Origin: CAZUNO01 sp964621445 [NCBI: Candidatus Hadarchaeota archaeon]
Lineage (GTDB): Archaea > CAYQAE01 > CAYVLA01
Length of the DNA stretch: 64,000 nucleotides
NCBI GenBank assembly: GCA_964621445.1
Contig: CAZUNO010000001.1
Span: 102,496 to 166,495, forward strand
Direction: 5' to 3'
Each line of letters begins with the position of its first letter. Position 1 is the first letter of the stretch. Shown here piece after piece: positions 15,612 to 24,616 of this stretch. Both the position numbers and the translations under genes were made by a program. A model generated the notes under the pieces. The model saw nothing but the letters and a program-made list of their open reading frames with translations. It had not been told where the DNA came from and searched no databases.

Positions 15612-16517
15612 TCATTTCTTCTTTACTTCGTGCCCTCCGAACTCCCTTCTCAGGGCTGCAAGCATCCTATCTGCGAAATCAGTATCATCTCTGGATTTGA
15701 TTCTCTCAATCAATGACATGGTTATGACTGGTGTGGCAACATCGTTCTTCATCGCCTCGATTACCGTCCATCGCCCCTCACCGGAGTCCTCAACAAACGG
15801 TGCAATACCCCTAAGCTCTGAGTCCCTCTTAAAAATTTTGGAGATAAGATCCAGAAGCGCTGACCTAATCACGCTGCCGTGTGACCATATATCGGCCACC
15901 TCTTGAAGGTCAAGATCGAAAGCTTTCTGGCCCTCCATAACCGCAAATCCCTCGGCATAGGCCTCCATGAGACCGTATTCTATTCCATTATGTATCATCT
16001 TAACGTAATGTCCAGCACCATTTGGCCCAACATGTCCCCAACCCTTTTCTGGGCCGGGCGCTAAGGCTTCAAAAATCGAGGTCAATTCTTTGACATTCTC
16101 AATATCGCCACCAATCATCAGGCTGTAGCCATTATTTCTGCCCCAGATTCCCCCACTGGTTCCAACATCTACCATATTGAATCCGTGATTCTTAAGCAAC
16201 CGCGATCTGCGTATGGTATCCTGGTAGTAGGAGTTCCCACCATCTATTATGGTGTCTCCCTCTTCCATATTGGGAATTAGCTGCCCTATGATTTCATCGA
16301 TGTCCGCACCGGCAGGTATCATTATCCAAATCGTCCGGGGGTTCTCGAGATAGGTAACCAGGTCTTCTAGACAGTTCGCCTGTCTCCCACCGGATTTGGA
16401 GAATTTGCTCCTCTTTTCCGGGTCCTTATCATATCCAACGACGGAAATCCCGGCCTCCATCAGCCTCATAGCGATGCCGGCGCCCATTCGTCCCAAACCA
16501 ATCATTCCAAGATTCAT
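15612..16517 (-). CDS. gnd: 6-phosphogluconate dehydrogenase (decarboxylating), short form
   Basis: 301 residues from ATG 16517, with GGTGATGAG directly upstream; a GTG at 16529 would overlap the preceding gene. The Rossmann motif is GMIGLGRMG, followed by the family blocks IDGGNSYYQDT, VDVGTSGGIWG (the substrate-binding S-G-G) and GAGHYVKMIHNGIEYG with catalytic Lys and Asn. The length matches the short GndA/YqeC group rather than the 470-residue form. It converts 6-phosphogluconate to ribulose 5-phosphate, CO2 and NAD(P)H. Cotranscribed with the Tal-Pgi fusion upstream (4 nt between), giving part of an oxidative pentose-phosphate route. Confidence 0.9.
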   Translation of the reverse strand: MNLGMIGLGRMGAGIAMRLMEAGISVVGYDKDPEKRSKFSKSGGRQANCLEDLVTYLENPRTIWIMIPAGADIDEIIGQLIPNMEEGDTIIDGGNSYYQDTIRRSRLLKNHGFNMVDVGTSGGIWGRNNGYSLMIGGDIENVKELTSIFEALAPGPEKGWGHVGPNGAGHYVKMIHNGIEYGLMEAYAEGFAVMEGQKAFDLDLQEVADIWSHGSVIRSALLDLISKIFKRDSELRGIAPFVEDSGEGRWTVIEAMKNDVATPVITMSLIERIKSRDDTDFADRMLAALRREFGGHEVKKK

Positions 16518-16521
16518 CTCA

Positions 16522-19260
16522 TCACCCACCTCGCAAGATTGAATTAAGGGTCCGAAGTCCAGTTGAGGGGTCAGATCCGAGGTTAATTCTCAAGACATAC
16601 TTGCCGGAGTCCTTCAGAGCTCCATAATCACCGATTGATTGGGATTTAACCACATCGGCGAAGGAGTATTTCTTGTCGGGTATGGGGACCCGCCGAACTG
16701 GATCATCTACAAGTTGCAGGAAAAGACCATTTTTACCCCCTTTGTGTAGCTGGCCAGTTGAATGCAGGAAGCGGGGTCCTTCGCCAAATGTTACAGGTAA
16801 CCCCGAGCGCTTCATTAGTTGGAGACGGGTCGAATCAATAATTCCAAGCATATCTTGATTACAGCTTAAGAAGCCCTGAATCGATATATAGCTTCCTGGT
16901 TTCGCATTGCTTAAGAGGTCTTCAACTCCCTGGCCAACCTCTTTCTCGTGGAATATTCCGAGTTCCTCTAAGTCCTCGGCCGAAGGATTCCTCTCTCTCA
17001 TGACCTTTCTTGCCAGTTCCTTTGATCTCTCAACGTTGGGCTGATTGAATGGATGGATGCCCATTATCGATCCCGCAGATGCAATAGCCATTTCCCATCT
17101 GAAGATCTCAGCGCCTATATCGATTCTATCCCGGAGCTCAATTTTCACTGCCGGATGGTGGAGATCCCTTAGTTTCTGGAATAAAGATTCCTGTTGCTCC
17201 TTTTCCTCTGCTCCAAGTCGGTATAATATGAAGAACCTATCGGGGCCGTAATCCTCAGGTTCAACTTGGGGTTCTCCAACTATTGGGAGTATTCCCTTTC
17301 CATCCTTGCCCGTGCTTTCTGCTATCAATTGCTCAAGCCAAATTGGAAAATTTTCGAGCGATCGGCTGGGGATAAAGGTCAGCTTGTTCTTACCCCTCTT
17401 AGCGGCTTTTCCAAGAGCTGCTCCCAGCCTCAAAGGTTTGCTTTCATCCTCGGATATACAAAATGAGGAGGCCTCTGAGGCTAACCTGCTGCGGTCAACG
17501 AGCTCACAAACATCAATCCCTATTAATGCCGCCGGTACCAGTCCATAGGCAGTGAGAGCAGAATACCTGCCACCGAGATCGGGGGCAGCCAGAAATATCT
17601 CCCTGAATTCCAGTTCCTTTGCCCTCTGCTGGAGTGGGCTCCCAGGGTCAGTTATTGCGATGAATCGGTTGCCGGGATCGGGGATTATTTTGGACATCTG
17701 GTGCCAGAAGTATTGGAGCAGGAGGTTTGGCTCCAGGGTGGTGCCTGACTTGCTTGCCACCGCGAATAGGGTTCTTTCAAGGTCAATTTCCCGGCTGACA
17801 CGCTCTATGGCATTTGGATGTGTGCTGTCAAGAACTATTAGTTCCGGATATCCCGGCGCGTTTCCGAAAGTCTGCTGAAAAACCCGGGGGGCTAGGCTAG
17901 AGCCGCCCATGCCCATTAGGACTATTTTGTCTATTTCATGCTCACTCACCATGCGCGCAAAGGAATGATAGCGTTCCAAGAGGTTTGGGCTTGTTTCAGG
18001 CAGGGTCAGCCAGCCCAGGCGGTCCTCTATCTCCGGAACGGGCTCATCAAACCAAAGAGAAGCGTCCTTCTGCCACAGTCTGCGGTTGAAACTGCTCTTC
18101 CTCCATCTAGATATCTGGTCCCTAATGGATATTGGTTCAGTTTCAAGGATTTGTTTTGGTAATCGGGGCCCTGATATTCCCGAGATTTTTTCCCCGACCA
18201 TCTCATGTATTTTCTGGAACATCTTTCTTAGTGAGCCTATTTCGCATTTCTTGAGTTCCTCAAGAAATTTATCGAGGATTAATCCTTGCTCTTGGGCTCT
18301 GGAGAGGAGGTTTTCCTCTTCCTCGGGATTTTTTCCCAGGGTGTCTCCTACCGTTCCATGATCCATGAATTCAAAAAGGGTCGACGGCACCATTGAACTG
18401 ATGGTTTCCCCCGCAATCAGTTGGTTTACGTAAAAAAGTCCAGGGAGCTCTGGTCTACTGGGTTTCGTGTCCACAAATAGTAATTTCTGGATCCTTGCTC
18501 CCTTTCGTTCTAGTTTTTTCCACCTCTTAGTGCTGAAAATACGTCTAAGGCTTTTAATTGCCAATCTGGAATTCGCGATGCCGACCCTATCCATCAGAGA
18601 GGTGTATTTGTCTTCCTCGGCGTTCCTGAGGCGCGAGCGGATCAATTCGTCTATTTTGCTAACTGAGAATGATGCTACGGAAGCCACCTTGGCGGGGTTC
18701 TCGCATTTTTCCAGACCACGCAGATAGTGACGGGCGGCACGTTCGTAATCATCTGTTGAAAAGAGATGGGTCACATTTACGTTAATTCCCCTTGATATAA
18801 GGGTGTCAATCACGGGGTATCCTTGATCGATGGCTGGAACTTCTATCATTAGGTTCTTCCGGTCAACCTGTTTCCATAGACGCTCGGCCCGTCGTACCAT
18901 ATCTTTGGTTTCCAGGGGGTCTCTTAGAAATAAGCCAACGGATACATAGCCCGCATCACCTCCGGTATTTTCGTACGCGGAGCTAAGTTGATCGGCAGCC
19001 TCCCTGAGGTCCTTTATGACAAGTTTCCAGTAAAGTTCCTCCGGGTCAGTATTTTTCCCCGTCGACAAGATCATGGATATCTGTTCGTCGTATTCATTGC
19101 TGCCCTCCATGGCCTTTTCAATTATCTGTGGATCGAGAACAACCCCGGTTATTCCATCCTTAATAAGCCCTTTAAGCGAGTCATTAGTTACCAGGCTACG
19201 CCTAAGGTAGTTCAACCAAATACCTTGTCCGTGTATGGCTAGTTTCTCCAGGTTATTCAT
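16522..19260 (-). CDS. transaldolase-glucose-6-phosphate isomerase fusion, transaldolase half degenerate
   Basis: 912 residues. Residues 1 to about 360 are a transaldolase barrel (GQGIWLNYLRRSL, INVNVTHLF, SVASFSVSKIDE). Residues about 380-912 are phosphoglucose isomerase (MGMGGSSLAPRV, ASKSGTTLEPN, GGRYSALTAYGLVPAA, AESTGKDGKG), the order of known bifunctional Tal-Pgi proteins. The isomerase half keeps its signatures. In the transaldolase half the Asn of the T-N-P motif is Asp43, the Glu of the VSIEV strand is Gly109 and the Schiff-base Lys of the IK-[IV]-P-A motif is Glu140. The LWASTxxKNP block is also lost. It is therefore probably active only as an isomerase, with a non-catalytic barrel. 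Start ATG 19260 with GGCGAGG upstream. Upstream partner of gnd. Confidence 0.85.
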   Translation of the reverse strand: MNNLEKLAIHGQGIWLNYLRRSLVTNDSLKGLIKDGITGVVLDPQIIEKAMEGSNEYDEQISMILSTGKNTDPEELYWKLVIKDLREAADQLSSAYENTGGDAGYVSVGLFLRDPLETKDMVRRAERLWKQVDRKNLMIEVPAIDQGYPVIDTLISRGINVNVTHLFSTDDYERAARHYLRGLEKCENPAKVASVASFSVSKIDELIRSRLRNAEEDKYTSLMDRVGIANSRLAIKSLRRIFSTKRWKKLERKGARIQKLLFVDTKPSRPELPGLFYVNQLIAGETISSMVPSTLFEFMDHGTVGDTLGKNPEEEENLLSRAQEQGLILDKFLEELKKCEIGSLRKMFQKIHEMVGEKISGISGPRLPKQILETEPISIRDQISRWRKSSFNRRLWQKDASLWFDEPVPEIEDRLGWLTLPETSPNLLERYHSFARMVSEHEIDKIVLMGMGGSSLAPRVFQQTFGNAPGYPELIVLDSTHPNAIERVSREIDLERTLFAVASKSGTTLEPNLLLQYFWHQMSKIIPDPGNRFIAITDPGSPLQQRAKELEFREIFLAAPDLGGRYSALTAYGLVPAALIGIDVCELVDRSRLASEASSFCISEDESKPLRLGAALGKAAKRGKNKLTFIPSRSLENFPIWLEQLIAESTGKDGKGILPIVGEPQVEPEDYGPDRFFILYRLGAEEKEQQESLFQKLRDLHHPAVKIELRDRIDIGAEIFRWEMAIASAGSIMGIHPFNQPNVERSKELARKVMRERNPSAEDLEELGIFHEKEVGQGVEDLLSNAKPGSYISIQGFLSCNQDMLGIIDSTRLQLMKRSGLPVTFGEGPRFLHSTGQLHKGGKNGLFLQLVDDPVRRVPIPDKKYSFADVVKSQSIGDYGALKDSGKYVLRINLGSDPSTGLRTLNSILRGG

Positions 19261-19341
19261 TTCATCCTCGCCTTGGAACCAGAGTTCTTTGTATACTCTT
19301 CCAATTTACTTTCCAGCCTATCCTTACTTAATATTCATCCC

Positions 19342-19353
19342 GTTCCCGGGAAC
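19342..19353. promoter_or_regulatory. 12-bp perfect palindrome in a divergent promoter region
   Basis: GTTCCCGGGAAC lies midway between the divergent Tal-Pgi gene (start 19260) and the transglutaminase-like gene (start about 19450). Perfect 12-bp symmetry in an otherwise A/T-rich intergenic region suggests a repressor or activator site. The binding factor is unknown. Confidence 0.35.
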
Positions 19354-19449
19354 AAACTCGTTCTTGATCATTTACCATTATAGCTTTCCTGGGAAAAGAG
19401 AAAATTGAGAAATCTACATTCTAGCATATATACTCTCCAAAAGGATATA

Positions 19450-20913
19450 ATGAGGGCATTTCTTCCTAGAGTGCTAATGGCTAATCGAGTCCTGCTCCTA
19501 TTGGTCGGCTTCCTGATCCTAATGATGGCATGCTCCGGTACCGCTGCCCAGGACTTTGTCTGTGTGAGGTTCAAGGGCACATATAATCTGTATCTATCCC
19601 ATGTCCACGTAGAGGAGATCATTTCCATTAATGCCCATCAAAATTCCACTTGTCTCCTTTCCGAAAGCCTGTCTCCATTAGAGGGTCTGGAGAATGTGAG
19701 CTTTGATCCTTCGAACCGGATAGATTGGGACTATGATGGATCTACCCTGAATTGGACCTTCGAACCGGCCGTATCCGCGGGCCAGAACCTCACATATATC
19801 CGGGAATGGGATATTAACTTGGAGCCCGATGATATAGGCATCAGATACCTACCAATATACTTACGTCAGAGTCAAAATGCTTCCCTATCCTTTCATGAGC
19901 ACGATGTTAATGTGATAGATGCCTCCCTTCCCTTGGATTGCAAATTAAGATATCAGGGGAATGTGAGCGCAGAATCCCATTTTGTTACCTTCTCATCAAG
20001 GTACAAGCTATACGAGTATAGGTGGGGGGCGACATTCAGAAATGAGGGGGAAGCGAAATCCTTATTGAGGGTCAACATGTCGATTCCCGGGGACCTCCCT
20101 TTTCAGGAGGTTCTGGAATCCAGCCCTAATGTCAATACGGTTGGTGATTTAGGCAATTTAAAGTGCATGTATGATATTAACCTGCGGCCATCTCAGGAGG
20201 AGAGCATTACAGGCAGCATGAAACTACTCACCACCACTTGGCGGGGGATGGAAACTGGATTGTCAGGTTTTGATGCCGCTGACGGGGACTTGACCTGCGC
20301 ATATAGTGACTATTGGCCCCGCGATGATCCAAGAATACGCGATTTTGCCCGAAGATCAGCTGGAAATAAGACTGGACTAGAGGTTCTTTTCGCGCTGTCT
20401 AGATCGGTGGCTGAACATCTAGAATATGCGCAGTTAAAGGAAAGGAAAGGGGCTCTATGGGCTCTTGAAAACCGGGTGGGCTCCTGCATGGAACATTCAG
20501 ATCTCTTCGTCGCCTGCGCACGGTCGCTGGGCATCCCTTCACTTTATGTTTCCGGGGTTTGTGGTAGGAATCCGGATGGGGGAAGAGGTCATTCCTGGGT
20601 TATTGCATGGACTCCGGAAAGCGAGTGGGTTGGTATTGATCCCACCTTTGGTCAGGAAGTGGAATTAGATAGCGGGCGGCTGGTCATAAGATTATGCAAT
20701 CCCGAAGATATTGGTGTCAGTTATAGATACAATTCGGGTAATATATCCATGATGGATTGGTATGAGGAATGGAATTACCGTGAGGTATCCGAAATGGAGG
20801 CCATGTCCTTGAGCGACCTCGGTGCAATCTGTTCGGTGCCCTTTCCAGTATTTTCCAGCGCTCCCATAATCGTACTAATCATAATATATACCGGAAAAAG
20901 ACCGCTATCTTAA
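19450..20913 (+). CDS. secreted transglutaminase-like (cysteine-protease fold) protein
   Basis: 487 residues from ATG 19450; an ATG at 19477 is also possible, and GCATATATAC at about 19424 as TATA box fits either. The N-terminus is a signal sequence (NRVLLLLVGFLILMMACSG, lipobox-like end). The C-terminal third holds the transglutaminase-core triad: Cys in NRVGSCMEHSDLFVACARSLGIPS, His in GRGHSWVIAW, and Asp in WVGIDPTFGQ. The middle part is strand-rich and Asn-X-Ser/Thr-rich, suited to a glycosylated cell-surface protein. A short hydrophobic run at the C-terminus (PIIVLIIIY) may be an anchor. Likely a surface peptidase or protein cross-linker; the substrate is unknown. Confidence 0.8.
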   Translation: MRAFLPRVLMANRVLLLLVGFLILMMACSGTAAQDFVCVRFKGTYNLYLSHVHVEEIISINAHQNSTCLLSESLSPLEGLENVSFDPSNRIDWDYDGSTLNWTFEPAVSAGQNLTYIREWDINLEPDDIGIRYLPIYLRQSQNASLSFHEHDVNVIDASLPLDCKLRYQGNVSAESHFVTFSSRYKLYEYRWGATFRNEGEAKSLLRVNMSIPGDLPFQEVLESSPNVNTVGDLGNLKCMYDINLRPSQEESITGSMKLLTTTWRGMETGLSGFDAADGDLTCAYSDYWPRDDPRIRDFARRSAGNKTGLEVLFALSRSVAEHLEYAQLKERKGALWALENRVGSCMEHSDLFVACARSLGIPSLYVSGVCGRNPDGGRGHSWVIAWTPESEWVGIDPTFGQEVELDSGRLVIRLCNPEDIGVSYRYNSGNISMMDWYEEWNYREVSEMEAMSLSDLGAICSVPFPVFSSAPIIVLIIIYTGKRPLS

Positions 20914-20973
20914 TATAGTATCAGCTATATATGCAATATATTGAAAAAAGAAAGTAAAAACAGAAAATTTTAC

Positions 20974-21117
20974 ATGTCACTCCATGGTGTATATGAAGAG
21001 TTGAGAGATGAATCCTGGTATGCACCAGTTAGGAGTGAGAAGGAAGAGATGGATACCCAAATGGATGTCAGAGCTGCATCAATGGGGGAGAACCAGGAAC
21101 TGGCGATCGAGGGGTAG
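20974..21117 (+). CDS. possible small acidic protein
   Basis: 47 codons from ATG 20974. The product (starts MSLHGVYEELRDESWYAPVR) is acidic and amphipathic, with balanced composition unlike random translation of this A/T-rich gap. An A/T-rich TATA-like CAATATATTG about 35 nt upstream would give a short leader; there is no Shine-Dalgarno sequence. It fills the first part of the 340-nt gap after the transglutaminase gene. The rest (21118-21253) has A/T-rich promoter-like DNA and no further gene. Conservation was not testable here. Confidence 0.3.
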   Translation: MSLHGVYEELRDESWYAPVRSEKEEMDTQMDVRAASMGENQELAIEG

Positions 21118-21253
21118 TTATTCCCAGTCAAATTATCCTGAAAATATTGTCCATCCCTTTAATATAGATAATAAAGGAAACATGCCTAGGTCCACACCCC
21201 ATGTTGGGTGCATTTTTGAGATATTTTGATATTTTGGCAAGTAATATATCGTA

Positions 21254-22669
21254 TTGCCACTATATCTAGTTAGGGTTGACATCTTGGAGAAAAGAGGGGA
21301 CGAGACACTCGGCTGCCATCTCTCCAATTTCCTGGAGCAGGGAATAAGGGGTAAGGAGCTATTATGCCTTATAGATGGGGAACATTACCCTCCGGTTACC
21401 AAAGCGACCATCAATAGGCTAGAAGAGATGGGAAATAAAGTCTCTGCTCTGGTCTTCCTTGGAGGGTCCGAAAAGCTGGAGAATGCGGAGATGGACTTCC
21501 GGGAAAGGAAGGTCTATGTCAATGAGGGGGAGGTAGAGGAAACCATACCTAATGCATTGAACGTGGTTTCCGCGGATTTGGTGGTTGATCTTTCCGATGA
21601 GCCCATTGTAGATTATTTTAGGAGATTCAGAATAGGCTCAAGGGTCCTAATAGAGAATTGCTCCTATATTGGAGCTGATTTCTATTTTGATCCGCCCCAT
21701 CGAGAGGAGGTTTTGGAAAAACCCAATATCGGGATCATCGGAACCGGGAAAAGGGTGGGTAAAACGGCCGTTAGCATTCATCTGGCTCGCCTACTTTTTG
21801 ACCAGGGAATTGATCCAGCTATAGTTTGCATGGGTAGGGGAGGACCTCCCGAACCCGAAGTCGTAAATCTAAGTGGGTCCGACGTTGGGGTGGAGAAACT
21901 TCTGGAAATCTCCAAATCTGGAAGTCATGCGGCATCCGATCACTGGGAGGACGCCTTTCTTTCCCGAGTTCTGACCATCGGTTGCAGAAGGTGTGGGGGT
22001 GGCATGAGCGGTAATCCATTCATGTCAAATGTGATTGAAGGCGCGAGGATTACCAATTCTATTCCTCAGGATTTTGTGATAATGGAAGGCTCTGGCCCAA
22101 CCCTGCCTCCGGTCGAAACCGAGAAAAACATCCTGGTCATCGGTGCCGATCAGCCAATTGACACCTCCGTGAGGATGTTCGGTGAGTATCGTATACTGTT
22201 ATCGGATTTTATAATAATCACAAAATGCGAGGAACCAATGGCCTCGGAACAGAAATTAGAGGATTTGCGCGACTCCATATCCGAGATCGATCCGGAAATC
22301 GATATAGCACTTACCATTTTTCGACCCGAGCCCATGGGCGATATTGGGGATAAGAGGGTTTTCGTGACCACAACTTCCAAGGGTATTTCATGGAAGGTAG
22401 TTGAGGACTATCTAGAAGGGGAATTTGGCTGTGAGGTTTGTGGCACTTCCGATAATCTCTCCGATAGAAAAATTCTCAGAAAGGAATTGAAGGAGGGCCT
22501 GGAGGGATGTGAAGTTTTACTAACTGAGGTAAAGGCAGCATCAATAGACCTCGCCGCCATGAAGGCGAGAGAGAAGGGACTTGAGGTAGTTTTGATGAAT
22601 AACAAGCCACTGCTGGTTGGAGGAACAATCGACGATTTAGATAGTTCATTACTTTCGGTCTGCAAGTGA
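21254..22669 (+). CDS. cpgS: cyclic 2,3-diphosphoglycerate synthetase
   Basis: 471 residues. It has the CLIDGEHYPPVTK opening typical of this family, a P-loop GTGKRVGKTAV (about 162-172), then VCMGRGGPPEPE, IMEGSGPTLPPVE and a Cys pair CGGGMSGNP/CEVCG. The enzyme closes 2,3-diphosphoglycerate to cyclic 2,3-bisphosphoglycerate with ATP; the product is a compatible solute and phosphate store known from thermophilic methanogens. The start is uncertain: TTG 21254 is the longest, with TTG 21284 as an alternative, both upstream of the conserved IDGEHY. No 2-phosphoglycerate kinase gene adjoins it. Confidence 0.75.
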   Translation: MPLYLVRVDILEKRGDETLGCHLSNFLEQGIRGKELLCLIDGEHYPPVTKATINRLEEMGNKVSALVFLGGSEKLENAEMDFRERKVYVNEGEVEETIPNALNVVSADLVVDLSDEPIVDYFRRFRIGSRVLIENCSYIGADFYFDPPHREEVLEKPNIGIIGTGKRVGKTAVSIHLARLLFDQGIDPAIVCMGRGGPPEPEVVNLSGSDVGVEKLLEISKSGSHAASDHWEDAFLSRVLTIGCRRCGGGMSGNPFMSNVIEGARITNSIPQDFVIMEGSGPTLPPVETEKNILVIGADQPIDTSVRMFGEYRILLSDFIIITKCEEPMASEQKLEDLRDSISEIDPEIDIALTIFRPEPMGDIGDKRVFVTTTSKGISWKVVEDYLEGEFGCEVCGTSDNLSDRKILRKELKEGLEGCEVLLTEVKAASIDLAAMKAREKGLEVVLMNNKPLLVGGTIDDLDSSLLSVCK

Positions 22670-22778
22670 AAAATACCAACAGTGCTTAAGGTCATATTTG
22701 GTTTGCCAGGACTTCATAGATTATTACTCGCTGGACATTTTTATTGGAGAAGCGACTTATGACATTTGGTGTTCTTGG

Positions 22779-23264
22779 ATGGAGTTCATGGATGTTATTC
22801 GAAAAAGAAGGAGCATCAGGAAGTATAAAGACCGGCCGGTCGAGGATGAAGTGTTAAAGGAGGTCCTGGATGCTGGCAGATGGGCTCCTTCGGGAGCCAA
22901 CAGGCAACCTTGGCATTTCATTGTGGTGAGCGAAAGGGACAAGAAGGAAGCCATGGGCATTCCAGAATGGGCGGTACAGGCCCCTTTGGTTCTGGCGGTA
23001 TGCGGAGACCCTGAAGTTTCCCCTCGATGGTGCGTCGTTGATCCCACAATTGCCATGGAGCATATAGTTCTGGCAGCTACGAATAGAGGATTGGGGACAT
23101 GTTGGATTGGGGAGCTGAACCAGGACGAACAGGCAAAAAAGGCACTAGGAATACCCCAGCGGATGAAAGTTGTTGCAGTGACTCCACTGGGCTATCCTGA
23201 CGAGGCGCCAAAAACTAAGGAAAGAAAGGATTTGCAGGAGATCGTGCATTTTGAGGATTTCTAG
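22779..23264 (+). CDS. nitroreductase-family FMN flavoprotein
   Basis: 161 residues from ATG 22779, chosen because the family starts with MEFMDVIRKRRSIRKY. FMN contacts are RKRRSIRKY, RWAPSGANRQPWHF and GLGTCWIGEL, and the C-terminus has VVAVTPLGYPDE. Such enzymes reduce nitro compounds, quinones or flavins with NAD(P)H in the cytoplasm. A longer frame starting at 22698 would add an unlike N-terminal tail and is not preferred. It is followed after 6 nt by the ceramidase-like gene. Confidence 0.88.
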   Translation: MEFMDVIRKRRSIRKYKDRPVEDEVLKEVLDAGRWAPSGANRQPWHFIVVSERDKKEAMGIPEWAVQAPLVLAVCGDPEVSPRWCVVDPTIAMEHIVLAATNRGLGTCWIGELNQDEQAKKALGIPQRMKVVAVTPLGYPDEAPKTKERKDLQEIVHFEDF

Positions 23265-23270
23265 CTAAAG

Positions 23271-24599
23271 ATGGTGCGCGCCTTGGCCCCCGAATTCCGG
23301 GTCGGTACGGCTCGTACCGAAATAACGCCCCCGGTCGGTTCCGAGCTGATCGGATATGTGTATCCGCCCAGGATATCGACCGGCGTTGAATATCCACTCT
23401 TTTTGACATCTGCAGTGGTAGCCAGGGACAGGGAGAGAGTAGCAGTTGTTTCCTGCGATCTCATAGCTCTGGAAAGGGAATATGTTGATAGAGCCAAGGA
23501 GCTGATAAAGTCACATCTGGGGATACCTCCCCCAAATGTCATGGTCGCCTGTACACATATCCATACCGGGCCCTGCACAACGGATCTGTTCTGCTCTGAG
23601 GCGGATGAGGCCTATCTAGAGGAATTACCTATCCGTATCGCGAATTGCGTGGAAGAGGCGGGTGAGGATGCGTCGAGGGCCAGTCTTGAGGTTGTGAAGC
23701 TCGAGGATTCATCAATGGCATTCAATCGCCGCTATGAAATGAGGGATGGGAGCGTCAGAACCAATCCTGGTATCGGAAATAATAGGGTCCTGAGACCTAT
23801 GGGACCAACGGACCCGGAGATCATAATTCTTCTGATTCGTGACCCCGATGGTGGGGTTCGGGATTGCATCTTCAATTATTCGAACCACGTTGACGTTGTG
23901 GGTGGAAATAGAATTAGCCCGGACTATCCTGGAATCTTGTCCCGTCTCTTTAGAGAGCGCTTTGGAATGGATTCAAATCTTATATACCTGAACGGTGCCT
24001 GTGGAGATGTCAACCATATCAACCTCAATGGCCCCCCGGGTCAGAGTGGACCCCAGAAATCAAGAGAGATGGCGGAGAGGCTTTTCGCCGATCTACTGGA
24101 GGCCTTGGAGAAGACAAAAGAGATGGATTCCTTTCGCCTTGAAGGAGAGGTTAGAGAAATAGAGCTACCTCTGAGGCCTATCGAAAGGGAAAAGGTTGAG
24201 TGGGCCAGAGGTGAAATGGAGAGGTCCGGTTCGGATAGCACTGGCGGAGTGTGGGCTCGAGAGATGCTAAAGCTGAAGGATGAGGGAGAGGGCGGGATAG
24301 AGACCCTGATCCAAGGCCTCCGCATATCCGATCTTTTCTTGGTCGGTTTTCCGGGAGAGGTCTTCACCTCCATTGGACTGCAGCTAAAAAGGAAGTTGAC
24401 CTCTGAATATACCGGGGTTGTGGAACTGGCAAATGACTATGTTGGCTATCTTCCCACAGATGAGGCATTTGATCAGGGAGGTTACGAGGTAAGGCCCGCA
24501 AGGTCAAGCCGTGTGGGAAGAGGAACGGAATCCATACTTGTGGAAAGTGCAGAGGAACTGGGATCAAGCCTGTTATCTTCCGCGGGTGAACCAACTTGA
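23271..24599 (+). CDS. neutral/alkaline ceramidase-like hydrolase (N-terminal domain)
   Basis: 442 residues. It matches the neutral/alkaline ceramidase catalytic domain: FRVGTARTEITPPVG, the zinc-binding ACTHIHTGP (H-x-H), FNYSNHVDVVGG (His), and LNGACGDVNH. It lacks the C-terminal immunoglobulin-like domain and any signal peptide. In archaea, which lack sphingolipids, members are usually hydrolases of unknown amides or esters, so true ceramidase activity is doubtful. It overlaps ligD if ligD uses the TTG at 24596 (TTGA junction). Confidence 0.8.
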   Translation: MVRALAPEFRVGTARTEITPPVGSELIGYVYPPRISTGVEYPLFLTSAVVARDRERVAVVSCDLIALEREYVDRAKELIKSHLGIPPPNVMVACTHIHTGPCTTDLFCSEADEAYLEELPIRIANCVEEAGEDASRASLEVVKLEDSSMAFNRRYEMRDGSVRTNPGIGNNRVLRPMGPTDPEIIILLIRDPDGGVRDCIFNYSNHVDVVGGNRISPDYPGILSRLFRERFGMDSNLIYLNGACGDVNHINLNGPPGQSGPQKSREMAERLFADLLEALEKTKEMDSFRLEGEVREIELPLRPIEREKVEWARGEMERSGSDSTGGVWAREMLKLKDEGEGGIETLIQGLRISDLFLVGFPGEVFTSIGLQLKRKLTSEYTGVVELANDYVGYLPTDEAFDQGGYEVRPARSSRVGRGTESILVESAEELGSSLLSSAGEPT

Positions 24600-24616
24600 G
24601 GGAAAGGGATTGGCCA

